In this document: positions 34,701 to 45,857 of the stretch, in pieces
How the letters are laid out: every line of letters begins with the position of its first letter
Position numbering within the stretch: the stretch's first letter is position 1
Assembly (NCBI GenBank): GCA_037903355.1
Contig: JBAJFE010000018.1
Location: 248,001 to 312,000, forward strand
Source: Trichuris trichiura
Taxonomy: Eukaryota; Nematoda; Enoplea; Trichinellida; Trichuridae
Length of the DNA: 64,000 bases
Reading direction: 5' to 3'
The notes under the pieces: model-generated
Database searches by the model: none
Told to the model about the DNA's origin: nothing
The model's input: only the letters and a program-made list of their open reading frames with translations
Program-made: the position numbers and the translations under genes

Positions 34701-36245
34701 GCATTGGCGCCCTATAAGTAAGGTGTGTATTTGAGCAGATGCATCACTGTACTGGTGCTGTTCGAAGTAAATGATTTTTAAAAAACTAAGACCAGTATAA
34801 TAACGCCACTATTCAAATACGTTCCTTATCTTGAAGATCTCAACGCACAGAATCACGGTTAGTAATCCATTTCCGGCTTATTCGGGATTTTGACCAGCAC
34901 TAGTCTAAAGGGAACAATTTTTTTTTGAATTCTGACGGTTCTTGCTTTCGTTCGTTCACACTCTCTTGTTTGTATTTAGCGTCAGGAAATGTCAAGTGAT
35001 TTCTTTTTTAGTAAGTTTTGGACCCGCAACAAGCCTGGTGATTTATTGGACGATTTCTACTCTGCCCCACAGTTGTACTATGATCACAACGTCCGCTTGT
35101 CTGAATTGGGTGCAGACAAGTCGCATAATCAACAGCAACGTCCTGCCGGTACGGTAGCAGCCAAGACGCCACTTGTACGCAACGGTCCGAAGGACGATTC
35201 ACCTAACGGTGTATCGCCTATCAGCGAGATGCAGAAGAATATGGCACCCTTATCACCGGAAATGATGAACTCTTTGCGTGAAATGTTTGTTGAGGAGGAG
35301 TTGGAGCAGCAACCTGAGGAGGCTAAAGTTGTTGCCGCGGAAGTGAAGACCATTTACGAAGCTCGCCATCCTAATGAACAAGCACAGTTTACCGGATACA
35401 CATGGAATATTAACAGAAATGCGGATGCCGACAGTCGAAAAGCTAAAATGCCTCTTTTGAGTCCCCCTCAAGTACAAGCTGACCCTGCGCCGGCAGCGCC
35501 TGATCAGGTTCAATTCGCACAATCAACTCATAGGTATACTAACCCACTACCAACAGTTAATCTCCCTAATAACGTGACTTCAACGGGCTCCTCTGCGTCA
35601 GAGAGCACGCCACCAATGCAAGAAACATTTGCCGACTGTTTCGACTCGCCACGTCAGCATAATGTTTTCCAGCAAGGATTGGACCAGCCTGATGAGTATG
35701 TACAAATGGAATCTTACTCGCCCAGCGCCGCGAAGAAACCCAATTGGTCAGGAGATGAATCAGCGCCTATGAACAGCCAGGTATATAGTGGGAAAGCAGA
35801 AGACAACGATCTTGGACATGCTAGAGCTGGATATTCAACGAGGCACCGAAGCGAGTATGCTGGCTATCATCAAGGTGGCATCCCTTACCCTCCTCCTCAT
35901 TGGAATCATGGTACCTCCTATTCTGGGCAACGTTCAAGGTCTTCATCGACTGACGTTACCGATTCGTCTTCGCGGTCGTATGAAGAACAATCGGATGCGA
36001 TGTATTCGTACTCAGCAGCTTCTCCATATCAGGATAAACAAACGGAGTTTGTACCAAATAACCCCTTAGACAGTCGGCCTACCCCGGCAGTGTCAACCAG
36101 TAACTACCCTGTTAGAGGCGATAGTTATTCACCCTCTAAAAGGCCTGCTTTTCAAGCTCCTTTGCTTCCCAACCCTTATTCCAACAATAGGGGTCAATTA
36201 CGCGCAAGACGACGGAGCAGACCGAGCACTTATCACTCCAATTAA
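25786..36245 (+). CDS. WDR33: WDR33, poly(A)-signal-recognising CPSF subunit
   Basis: Nine exons in consistent phase: 25786-26003, 26169-26292, 26346-26522, 29567-29662, 29746-29897, 30707-30931, 31121-31272, 31333-31522, 35012-36245 (855 codons). WDR33 (Pfs2 in yeast) is the WD40 subunit of CPSF that binds AAUAAA together with CPSF30. The WD repeats are unmistakable: [32 protein letters not shown]...[108 protein letters not shown], then [10 protein letters not shown]. The last exon encodes a ~410-residue Pro/Ser/Tyr/Gln-rich tail instead of the collagen-like vertebrate tail. Introns 3 (3.0 kb) and 8 (3.5 kb) are very large for this genome; intron 8 is filled with transposons. Exons 6-8 are duplicated at 51379-52196. 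Confidence 0.95.
27229..27390 (+). CDS. Possible small secreted-type ORF inside WDR33 intron 3
   Basis: A 53-codon ATG-to-stop frame starting [20 protein letters not shown], i.e. a short polar start followed by about 15 hydrophobic residues and then a basic/aromatic segment ([17 protein letters not shown]). This looks like a signal peptide plus short peptide, but ORFs of this length arise by chance and there is no paralogue or splice evidence. Same strand as WDR33. Confidence 0.25.
   Translation: MSGGSCAALVWLFVLPFWWGASRPFDFRGFLRAVKPKSVIHELQPFIHDFNLH
32448..33570 (-). mobile_element. Tigger/pogo element remnant in WDR33 intron 8
   Basis: The left terminus is TA|CAGTCGGCCCTCGTTATCCACGG at 32446-32470, a Tigger-type inverted repeat next to TA. 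On the minus strand, 33570 to about 33200 encodes a Tigger transposase C-terminal region ([20 protein letters not shown], then an acidic ...[13 protein letters not shown] segment ending [11 protein letters not shown]). Upstream the frame runs into stops and the N-terminal domains are missing. A weak reverse match to the terminus lies near 33583 (AACCGCGG). Confidence 0.75.
33739..34469 (+). mobile_element. Internally deleted hAT element with 8-bp target duplication
   Basis: Termini CAGGGGTGGGGAACGT and AGTTTCCCCACCCCTG are inverted repeats; flanks TTTTGCAT (33731-33738) and TTTTACAT (34470-34477) form an 8-bp duplication with one mismatch. The 731-bp element retains only the C-terminal hAT dimerisation region (entry at 33945). 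It belongs to a different hAT lineage from the element at 12149. Confidence 0.9.
33945..34385 (+). pseudogene. hAT transposase C-terminal fragment (GTF2IRD2-like)
   Basis: 146 open codons containing [20 protein letters not shown] and the [17 protein letters not shown] motif of the hAT dimerisation domain, most like the GTF2IRD2/Charlie-type transposases. The catalytic domain and BED finger are deleted. Confidence 0.85.
34636..34895. repeat. Short fold-back repeat, copy 2
   Basis: Second copy of the unit at 5093-5345. Its ends GGTCGAAA...CCCGAATAAG (34636-34664) and CTTATTCGGGATTTTGACC (34877-34895) are inverted relative to each other. It lies in WDR33 intron 8 just before exon 9. Confidence 0.6.
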
Positions 36246-38963
36246 ATAATCACTTTATTTCTAAGCTGTGAAGTTTCAATCTGAGGCTTCACTATGTGCA
36301 ATCAAAAAAAAAGTTCATTTATTCGTTTGCCCATTTGGTGCACAATTGCAGCGCGTCAACATGCTGGCCGGCGGTTGCCAAAATGTTTGGAAGCGCAGCA
36401 GCGTTGTTCGTATCGAGTTTATCCAAGCTTTACTGCCGTCAAAATTTCGTATTTGGTCCCGATTTAAAGAAGCACAACTGAACTGACCTGGCAAACGTAC
36501 TGCGCTTTTGTACGTGACAGCAATGTCACCTTTTTGCATTGGGTAACCTGTTTTGCTGTCGCGGTAAGCTTCAATTGACGCATCGTTTGTTTTTCTTTTT
36601 TGCGCGCCTTATCATAACTTGTTAAATTAAATTGTTGTCATTCTTTGGTTAACTTTGCCTGCCGGGCGGCATTTACGAATTCCCGCTTAGAATTGAATAA
36701 TGATAAGCAAACTTTTTCCACCGCCTCATTTTGCTGCCAATTTTTCAAGCGGATAAGCTAATGCCTGCTGCTTTTGGAAATTATTCAAATTAGATTGCAT
36801 GTCGTTTAAAATCTTCTGTACGCAGTTTCAAGGCAAGATGTACAGAGAATCAGAAATTTCGCGAATCTGCTTCCATCGCTAATTCAAATTTATTTTTCGC
36901 TAATAGATAACCTACAAAAAGTCAGGGACGAATGGACTACTTAAATCACTCGAATCGCACTTAGCCGTATTGATAAAGTCGAGTTTTTCATCTTGAAAGT
37001 AGCTATGACGAACCTTCTTTACGAAGCCCATAGAACTACCGTACCTGTGCTACTTAATTTTTGTTTTTCACAGAACCATCAAATACCATCGTTCCGAATA
37101 CTTTTTTGTTTATTAAACAACTTAGTACTCATCCAGTGAATATTTTAAAGGTAAGATAAAGTTACTAGCTGTTGCGTGTGCTATAAGCAGAAATCAAACC
37201 CGACTGAATCGGCAAGTTCTTTAATCAAGAAGATCGCCTGACCAGCCTAAAGTTATCCCCAATTTTTGTAATGTTTTAATGTGTGCGAACACTCTGACTG
37301 AGGTTAGGAGAAAGTTACTGCTATGTTCATACTGCTTTTCTCCGGCGTAGTTTGAACAGCCCTTTTCGCACCAAGCATATGGCAACCGGAATAGGTTCCC
37401 AAATTATATAGCAATGCATTGCCAGTTGCAAACCTACGTTTTATAAGATTATGGTGCATGTATTCCAGTTTTAACATTATGTTTTGAGATTATCTCCTCT
37501 GCGCCTAAACGTACGAAGTATGCAGGTTACTTTTTTCCAAGCATGCTTCCACTGCGTTCTGCCCTTATTAACAATAATGCGGGCTGTTTTGTTCGACCCT
37601 CATCTAAGCCTAAGGTAGAATATAAGGCTTTTAGTTAGGTCTAGCTTTAGGTAAGCGCAAAACAGAAACCCTGTCGAACTTACAGTATGAAAATAAAGCT
37701 GCTAGAGTTATGGCACGTTTGCTTCTCTCTGAACATCAGTTTTCAATTTGAAATGATTGTTTTGGCTTATTGTCGATGTCAATGCGATGCTGGAATTTAG
37801 TAAAGGCAAATTCCTCAGAAAACAAATTGGTTCTTTAAGAGAAATGGGGCAGCTCAATTGTTTATGCAATAAACCTTTACGCAAAAACCGCTACAAGGCC
37901 CGCGCGCAACGTTGCTGAGACTTCGAAAGTTCACAAAGCTTTCTAAAATTTCATTAACAAAACTAGTGGACAGCCTACGGCTTGTCGCTACCGCATGTTT
38001 GCATACGCATCCGACACTTTGCTATTTCTGCGCGTTAGTTCAACAAAGATTTATTGGCCCTGAAAAGTTCAAAGCCTTATGTTTAATTGTTTCTTAATTA
38101 CTCTCTTCGCTGGATGAGTTTTGAGGCGTAGTTTTCAGCCTTGCTGCTGCCCTTTCAAAGTCGGTTACTGAATATATAGCCGTTTTGGCGCGTTTCTTTT
38201 TGTTCATAGAAATTCGCGTCCTTATTTAAAATTTTGGTAAATTTTAGATATATGAGCGTAACCTAATTTGCATAAGGATTGATATGCGTTATATCAATTC
38301 CGGTCGTTTAGGCTACTAAGTTCGGTGTTACGCAGTTCACCCAAGCGCTGTGTGTTATTTCGCGAAATCCTTTACGTCTTAGCGTAAGCTATTCTCGTAG
38401 GTCAGTTTTTCCTTGTTCAGTTGTATTTAGTCGGTGCAGTCGCATACTAATTTTGCCATGTAATAAATCAGCATTCTGGCAATGAACTTTTCCTAGCCAA
38501 AGGGGGGACCCCGGTTATTGATAGCGTATTCCTTGTTCATCTTTTATCACCAGCAGCGTCAGCACCCTCCACTCTTGATCGTCCTCTCTATTCGCAGCAA
38601 TAGATTACTAAGGAAGTTGCTCCGGTTTGTCACATGCAGTGCAAATGTAAATAGGCCTAGAATCTTACATCTTACATCTGGGCGGTGTTTCTTATTATAT
38701 TCTCTTACGACTATGTCAGATTATAACTTACGAAAGTTTTCTTTACATCCAAATTCCACGTTGCGCTGTTGGCTGGCTTAACGAGAGTAATTCCAAATGG
38801 TTTGTTACATCCTAAAAGTTTCTTTTCAAGGGTGTTGTCTTAAAGTAATGAATTTGGGTTTGATGCCACTTCCAGTAGCATGTTCCCATTAATTTCTCGG
38901 TTTCACTTAGCATGGCACGGTCGTCGCAAATGTTTTCTTCAATAATTTTATTTGAATGGAACT
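36246..38963. other. Intergenic region, no recognised gene
   Basis: Minus-strand open stretches between 36319 and 37035 read protein-like in several frames (for example one ending ...LQLCTKWANE at 36319, with TTTATT for an antisense AATAAA at about 36255), but no consistent splice phases were found. The remainder shows no gene or repeat I can support. Confidence 0.35.
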
Positions 38964-38977
38964 AAGGTACTATGTTG

Positions 38978-39260
38978 AAATAGCTTTATTACGGAAGGAG
39001 TCCCATTTAAAATGCGATAAAATCTTCAACTCCGGAGCTTTTGAGTCACTCAAGACCCATCTTCAGCGGTCTTAAATTATGAATATTTTATTCATAATTC
39101 ATATTTAGATATTCATAGTTTAAGACCGCTGAAGACGGGTCTCGGATGACCCGAAAGCTCCGGAGCTGAAGATTTTACCGCACATTAAACGGGACTCCTT
39201 CCGTAATAAAGCTATTTGATTATGAAAACGTACTGTCCAGTGCCAAGAGATTACATCTTC
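38978..39260. mobile_element. Palindromic pair of Penelope-like 3' ends with 14-bp target duplication
   Basis: Left arm (38978-39085, reverse) and right arm (39119-39260, forward) are inverted copies of a Penelope-like 3' terminus, separated by ~33 bp of A/T-rich sequence. Each has the hammerhead-like block (CTGAAGA, hairpin GGGTC/GACCC, GAAA, AGCTCCGGAGCT in the right arm at 39129-39167). AAGGTACTATGTTG occurs exactly at 38964-38977 and 39261-39274, flanking the whole. The 3' tail matches the end of the element at 18.4 kb (TCCGTAATAAA, GATTATGAAAAC/CATTATGAAAAC). Confidence 0.8.
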
Positions 39261-39274
39261 AAGGTACTATGTTG

Positions 39275-40081
39275 TATTTAGTTTTTGCGCTTTGATTTCT
39301 CCAGCTATACTTTTGTGCTGACAAAGATTTAACTTCCAGCTGAGGATGGATATCTGTTGCACAAAATCGGTTGTTCCGTTTTATCTACTTTGCGAGTCGT
39401 CTAATCTTTGAGCAAAACTGTTAAAGCAAAAGTGCAAAAGCGAGGTTGTGGGATTAAGCAATTGAGCTGCTACTACTACTAATTTAATATACTAATTTAT
39501 ATCGACTACGTTTATAATCTGTTTGACTGCAAAAGTTTATTTTTCTAATTGATCCTTCAGTTGACCGTCTAGAATTTACCACTGCTGCTTAATAACAAAA
39601 ATTAGGCGCTTCCTGATGCGCCACGTTTATACGTTTAACATTTTGTAAGTGAATTAGTTCAATGCGTCCCGATTCGGGCGTATAACTTTCCCGCTTAACT
39701 TATTGCAATTAGTTTAACTGACCTGTGCATATGTGTTACAGCTCAAATGGTTAAACGATGCGACTACTTCCTGACAGTTTATTCTACAAACATCGAAGTA
39801 GCACTAATCGTCAAAAATGACGGAACCTACGCGTTCTGGGCGCAGTGACAGAACGAATTATAAACTAGCCACGACTGCTTTTGTGAATAAGTAACTGTAC
39901 CATTTAGTAGTGAAGGAAACACTTCAGTTCGGATCTTCTTACGTTTTTCCCGGAAAGCAATTTTTCCTAACAGTGTTTTCCCATCATGTCCAAGTAAAAG
40001 CTTAAAAACATCCAGAAAACTATTCTAGAAGAGACGTTATCTATTATTCTTTGTGCTGCGCGCATTTCGTTTGAAAGTTTT
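39275..40081. other. Gene-free stretch
   Basis: A/T-rich sequence without recognised features. Confidence 0.45.
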
Positions 40082-40630
40082 CTAATCGCATGACAGTCTT
40101 TGATGGACATGTGGTCTGCAAAGGCTAATGTTTGAAGCTTCGCTCTGCTGCTGTAGAAAGAACTTGCGTATCATAGCGAGCTTAGAACGGTTTTGTATCG
40201 TCACATTCGAACAGTAAACTGGCAATGCGTAACGTCTTTTTTTATAATATGAACATTGCCCAGAAAGGCAAAGACAAAGCTCTTCTTTAAGCAGAATAAT
40301 ACATGGAAGGTGAAGACATTCTTGTTGAAACGGCCAGTGCCTCAGTGAAGTAGCAGAGAAACATCCCCAAGCAACTCTCTTATAGAATAGCATAAAGTTT
40401 ATATAAGATTCTGCATCAAGAGAGAAAAGTTTTTCTAACAAGGGTTTAACGGATACGAAATCCCAGCTTGAAGAAAACCTATCGTTTTGCCGAAATCTCA
40501 GTCTTTTTCCTGGCTCGCAATCCGCTACTGCTGCGCCAGATGCAGATAGCAGTATGTCATTGTCCTTGTAGCCCATCAACCTTGGAAGCGCAAAACAAGA
40601 AAAGATCAGATTTCCACGTTTTGGAAGCAT
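40082..40630 (-). CDS. Uncharacterised 182-codon ORF
   Basis: The longest unexplained open frame in the window. It contains GYKDNDILLSASGAAVADCE, GKRLRFRQNDRF and a Cys-containing C-terminal half (LCLCLSGQCSYYKKRRYALP). I recognise no domain. A possible acceptor (CTTCCAAG at about 40572) and upstream open segments at 40650-40795 suggest it may be a downstream exon of a longer minus-strand gene, but phases did not close. It could also be a chance frame. Confidence 0.3.
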   Translation of the reverse strand: MLPKRGNLIFSCFALPRLMGYKDNDILLSASGAAVADCEPGKRLRFRQNDRFSSSWDFVSVKPLLEKLFSLDAESYINFMLFYKRVAWGCFSATSLRHWPFQQECLHLPCIILLKEELCLCLSGQCSYYKKRRYALPVYCSNVTIQNRSKLAMIRKFFLQQQSEASNISLCRPHVHQRLSCD

Positions 40631-40878
40631 CCTAGCGTACCTGCAAGCTCGTTTGAGTCGTCTTTACGCCTTGAAACCCATTGTAACTGTTTGCCCATAG
40701 TTTTCGTCTTTACCAAACGTCTGCGCCGTGTTTACCTGTCGCTGGGGAGCTTCCTGTTTCTGGTATGCTGCTGCTTTTCCTTGCACTATGATCATCTGTT
40801 TAATGTCACATAGGTCATTTTGAAATTTGGATTTTAGTTGCGTCCTTATTAAACTAAGGTAAGCGCCTCGTTTTCGGG

Positions 40879-43578
40879 ATGCAGGAAGATTACGCGGTAA
40901 ACTTTATCCAATGCATTTTGGACGGTGGACTGAAGGAGAAGAAGAAAGGGTCAACGTTGATCATTGGCGCCAATGGGCGTAACTTGAGCAATATTGTATT
41001 GCAGATCTTCTGGGTTGCAAGAGCCAACTGAGTTGATTTTTTAATTTTTCTTTTATGCAGCGGTTCTTATTGGGCAGGCTTGTTTAGGACGGTCGTACAA
41101 AAATGGGCGTTTCCGGTCTGATGACCACTCCAGCGGTGTCTCTAACAATACGCGAGTTCAAAGCAGACGATGCGATCATACTAACAGCTAGCCAAAGCCC
41201 CGGTGGGCAGAACGGTGACTTTGGAATCCAGTTCAATGGAAGCCATGGGGGCTCGATTAGCATCAGTGTTGCTGAGAACATTTATCAACTGACCAAGACA
41301 ATAATTCGTTGTTCTACAGGTCCAGAAATTCTGATCAACTATACCTCTGTCGGTTTTCAAAGAGCGGACGTAGGTCTGAAAAGCGCTCTTTGATCTTGAA
41401 GACATTCTCATTTCACGGTTTACTGACGTTTTTAATGATAACGATGGGTCAGAGACTGCTAAGATTTTTGACTAGATCAAACAGCACTCGGATCGTATTA
41501 AGCGCATATTCGACTTCTATCTGCTCAAGTCCCTCTTTTCCGAGTCAATTACTGGAAAGCCTTTCCCAGTTCTCATCGACGGTATGCACTGAGGTAAGGT
41601 AACATAAAGTCGCAACTGAACTGTTCCTTTAATATGCCAGCCGTTTGTTGTTAGTACTGTAGGCATTCAGATATAAGAATATTGCGAAAGCGTCCTAGCC
41701 ATTTTTGACGCATTGGTTTTCATAGGAAGGACATGATGTGTTCGTTACATCGTAGAAGTTCCGCTGTAATAGTTAACGACTTTAATCCCTGAGTTTTCAG
41801 AGTTAAAACCCTTCTTTACCGCTAGTGACGGGTCAAGATTAGACTCTAAAGCTCCAGGTTTGAAACTACTACGTTTTTCAGCGAGACATCCACCGTAACG
41901 ACATATTTTATATGCCTTACATCAAGCTTCACTGTCCCATACCAAAAAGGTACGTTTTTAAAGCATTGGATTTTATGACTATTTTGCGAACAATAGCATT
42001 CTGGTTGCTGGCCCATTCGCGCTTGCCCTGCTTCACGGTCGCTTGGGAGCCTTCTTGGAAGGTTTGCGCACCTGCGATCTGCTCTCCGACTTCGGTGGGT
42101 TTATTCCAGGCACAAATTTAACCCAGTCAAATCTGATTGTCGAAATGCAATGAAAACATTCATGATCTTGATGTTGTTGTTTTCGACTCATGATCATGAT
42201 CTTGTTGTTTTTGACAATGGTCCATACGAAGTCCATACGAACAACACTGAGGATGTGATAAGGCGAAATTTGCATAACGCATTTGAACTAGAAAGATGAC
42301 TTAATTATTCCTTCTTAAGCGGCTTCCCAGCAGCACCCAGTTAGTGTTGTGCACGGACTCTTGTAGCTTTGCTCTGTCTTTTTCGGCTGAGACTGCCTAA
42401 CCTTGTTCTATTCGCGCATATTAAACAATAATGGATGGTATTTTTTTAAGCGTTAAACCATCGCTCGCGAATGCAGTATCATATTAGGAAAAAGAGACTG
42501 TTTTATCACGGCGTCAGACTCCCACGCAGTGCTAGCAGATAGTACTGACACGTTTTCCTACTTCAAAAATTTATCTGACGTGAAAGACTTTGCTCAGAGT
42601 TTGCGCACGGCTGCTGCTGTTGATCGGCAAGTTTACCATGTGCGCTACGCTACCATTTGTCATTTTACTTCAACGTAGCCAAGAAGTTAAACCTGACATG
42701 CTTCCAGGTGCCTACCGATGGATCGTTCCTTGCTGGTTTAATGGATGCTGCACTGACGTCGCTGTTAGGAAATAGAAGCTTAGGTATCCGATACAGTTCT
42801 ATACAGGAAAAGGAATGCAACTAGGCACTCTTGGCTTGGCTGACAGTTGTGGCCAGACGCAAGATGTCCGGTAAACAAATTATGCGTAAGCATTGGGGCG
42901 CTTTTGGGCGTAACGTTTTTATCCGGTATTCTGAGCACCGAGACTTTATCTCACACAGTGGCACAGACCTCTCTGCATCCTTCACTTATGATCTCCAAAA
43001 CTGCCATGCTGCGGCCTGCCATGGAATGATAAGTACGCTCGAGCAGACCATCACTAATGCTAGTTTTGCGGGAAGGTCATTCACAGCTGAGAAACAAACA
43101 TTTACAGTTTTTACAACGAACAGTTTTACCTACGTAAGCCTGACCAATGACTCAGTAACAGAAAAAGAGGAAAAAGAAACTACCATACATCCATTTGAAT
43201 AATCATTGCTTTCTTCTTTAGGGTTTGCTCATCTTCTCCATTGATATCTCTCGGTTGATGTTTCGACCTTTCAATATACCACCACCGAGGTCACAGTTTG
43301 CATCTATGCTGACCATTAAGAACGTGACAAGCAGCTGCCAGTTAGCGTACGAGCACAGCTTATTAATTTTTGCAGTGCCGCCATCTTTGTTCTTTGTCGT
43401 GACATTTCAGGTCCTCTCAAAGCCGCTGATCGGCATAGCATTTGCTCTGCCCGAGATCAAGAAGTTCGTTGGTCGCATTGAATCCACAGTGGTCAACCGA
43501 GATGGTCACTACGATTTTCGACTTGAGAAAAGTAACTTTGAACTTTTCTTCCTGAACATTCGTCATAGATTTGCTCAC
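40879..43578 (+). pseudogene. Phosphoglucomutase (PGM1-type) pseudogene, near full length
   Basis: Exon-like blocks follow PGM order: DYAVNFIQCILDGGLKEKKK and TLIIGANGR (domain 1), TPAVSLTIREFKADDAI and LTASQSPGGQNGDFGIQFN (active-site loop, normally TASHNPGG), DFYLLKSLFSES...LIDGMH, AGPFALALLHGRLGAFLEG, FGGFIP, HDLDVVVFDS, KDFAQSLRTAAAVDR, FAGLMDAALTSLLGNRS, HWGAFGRNVFIRYS and a C-terminal VLSKPLIGIAFALPEIKKF. Disruptions: in-frame TAG after KIFD (about 41474), a frameshift and TGA codons exactly in the metal-binding DGDGD loop (about 42190), a stop near 42800, and TGA near 43235. The sugar-phosphate SGTGS loop is absent. Introns are retained, so it is not a retrocopy. Confidence 0.88.
41806..41872 (+). 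repeat. Degenerate Penelope-like 3'-end relic
   Basis: GACGGGTCAAGATTAGAC and CTAAAGCTCC preserve the hairpin and AGCTCC part of the hammerhead-like block seen at 39129-39167, with the core eroded (CTAGTGA in place of CTGANGA). It lies within an intron-like part of the PGM pseudogene. Confidence 0.5.
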
Positions 43579-44228
43579 TAGCAGACGGTATGTTCACGCG
43601 TAGTCTATTCTGTTTATTCGTTTACCTTATGCAATTTAGCTGCCCACTTTGTGGAATGTTCCTTCCATTTAATCTTTCTCCAGGCTATATTACTGATGTA
43701 ATTTAATGCTGGCTTTCGTTTTGCTTACCAAAATTACCACTCCGGTCAAACGCTTACCTCGACATCCCGCTTCAAAGGTGACATTTTGTCGCAGGAAGTG
43801 TTCTGTGCTATTGCAGCGTTGATGACTGAGCGTTTCTAAGGTGTTGCTTAGGGCGGAAGAACTTCGTCGAAGTCTTCGTGCTGCGCACCAACCATTTCCT
43901 GCGACGATTGTCTCAGTTAGTTTATTTGAATACACTTTCAATGTCAGCACTATTTTTTTATCGTATGAATGGAAGCAACCAGTTCGAAAATTGCGACACT
44001 TTCTTAGTGAAGCGTTCAAACGCCACGCAGTCTTATTTTTGGCGTATATGCACAGACAGCCGTTGAAGGTAGAGCAAGGTATTTCCCGAAGCTTCATCAA
44101 TAAGGTTTTGCAACGCTTGAGCAGCTTGCTTTTATTTGTGCAGTAAAAACCTGCGCATCCATTGCGAAAAAGTTATTCGTATATATTTTTCCACTGCTTT
44201 ATGTTAACCTAACTCTCTTCGGTAAGAA
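42836..44228 (+). repeat. Segmental duplication block II, first copy
   Basis: Aligns from the PGM domain-4 exon to GGTAAGAA at 44228 with 52290-53788, at roughly 90% identity over most of its length. The copy includes non-coding sequence and a conserved but unrecognised ~100-codon open stretch (43841-44146; contains FEYTFNVSTIF). The first copy ends exactly where a hAT fragment begins. Confidence 0.8.
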
Positions 44229-45857
44229 TAGCAGCCCACCATCGACGGTGCTCCATCGCTTGCCACAGCAACTATGTTCGCCATAGGCATGTTTTTATCC
44301 TTGAAACATTTTTTCTACAGCAAGGAAATAGGGCTTCTTCTTTGGTATCTGTCTGCAACTGTGTGGCAAACAGCAGTTCCTGTACCAGGGCTTCATCCAT
44401 TACGAATCTGACATAACCTAATAATAATGCTTCATTGCTAGGTAAGATCGATTAATCAAGCTGCAAAGAAAAATGCGTTGCTCTCAAGAAGTCGCATAGA
44501 GTGCGTTCTACGTCGTTGCTCATTTCGTCAATCCTTTCTTGCACCGTGTCATTACTCAGAGGTATCCTTCCGATTATTTTAGTTCGTGACATGTGCAGTA
44601 CAGTCTGGATAACTTCGCTAATCACGGGAAGCAACAGTATTTCCCCAATGCTATGTGGCTTTCCACATTTTGCAATCAGTAATGAAATGTTATAAGACGC
44701 ACGCAGGTCATCTTTATCTTTTTCTGGTGCTGGTGGCAACATACGTGGCAATGTTTTCCTTGTACAAAATTTCTGGCGAAGCAACTGAAAGTAGCTGATG
44801 TTCTTGTCACGCATGTCTGGATGTACTCTATTAAAGTCGTCTTGTAGCCTCGATGGCTTCACAGATTCGTTCGAAAACACTACCACAAATCAAACACAGA
44901 GGTAGCCATTTATTCGCAGGTGACTGTGTAAAACCATACTTCAAATAGTCTGAGCTGTACTGCCTGCGTTTCTTTCATACTTCTGTCATTGAAAGAAAGC
45001 CACGATATGATGGTTCTTGTCGTTGCTGTATTAGAGGGCTGAGAAGTTGCGGCAACGATTCCGTTTATTTGCAGTAAACGGCAAGAACAAGAAGCAAATA
45101 TATATGTATATTCACGAGTATAACTGGTAAAAAGGTAAGATACCGTAAAATGTTGGCGGAACAAGGCACACGGAACAGAAACGAAAATTCTCCGATGACG
45201 AAACAGGAACACGGAAGAACCCAAGTGGGAAGACTCACAGAAAGACTCTGCGCCCAGAAAGTATTAGCCTAAACACAAGGATGAACGAGTAAGGTGATCA
45301 CCAGGGTGCGAAAGGAATTTAGCTGGCAGGTTGCCGCACCGGATTTTTTTAAACTAGTCTCCGCCAGAATTGGAGGAGGCTCTTTCAAAGGAAGTCAAGT
45401 GAGGATTAAGAGCGCAATGGAACAAAGGAACAGTGGACGTAAAGGAATGAAACAGCTGTGCATGGATTGCTGGCATGCGAAACACAATGGGGATACACGT
45501 TATGTGTAAGCTTAGGCTAGGGCAAAATAGGATGAACTGTAAGCAATCTCCATTTGACCTTGTTTGAACTTACTGTCTCCATTTTTGGCGAAGTTGAGCC
45601 GTGAAAAACGCTGTTGTTCAATTGCGCCCTCCATCCCCACTTGACCTTCCTTTAAACTCCCCGCCTCCACTTCTGGCGAGAACGAGTTAAGAAAGGCCCT
45701 TCTTACGCCGGTTTTTCTGACAGTCTTTTTGCGCTAGAGACAATTCTGCCAGAATTCCTCTTATGCGATTCTCATCGCCCCCGCATGGGTTTCCTATCGC
45801 CCCCTTGTGCTCTCCCATCGCCCCCCAGGGGGCAATATCGGCCACTTTGAGAACCTA
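44229..45857 (-). mobile_element. hAT transposon copy 2, left-end fragment, inverted
   Basis: Reverse complement of 12149-13770 of copy 1, high identity throughout, with the intact left terminus (GAGAACCTA ending at 45857) and a break in the middle of the transposase at the GAPSMVGCY codons. The transposase part (44886-44452) is open for 144 codons and then meets the same TAA that interrupts copy 1. Confidence 0.9.

Noticed and set aside
36319..37035. Several protein-like minus-strand stretches (e.g. NSKREFVNAARQAKLTKE, NAAALPNILATAGQHVD)
   Set aside because: No combination of splice sites keeps phase and no family is recognised, so no gene is claimed.
40663..40794. Minus-strand frame MIIVQGKAAAYQKQEAP... 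slightly like a PGM N-terminus, inverted next to the PGM pseudogene
   Set aside because: Lacks the hallmark GTSGLR segment and has only scattered matches; probably coincidence.
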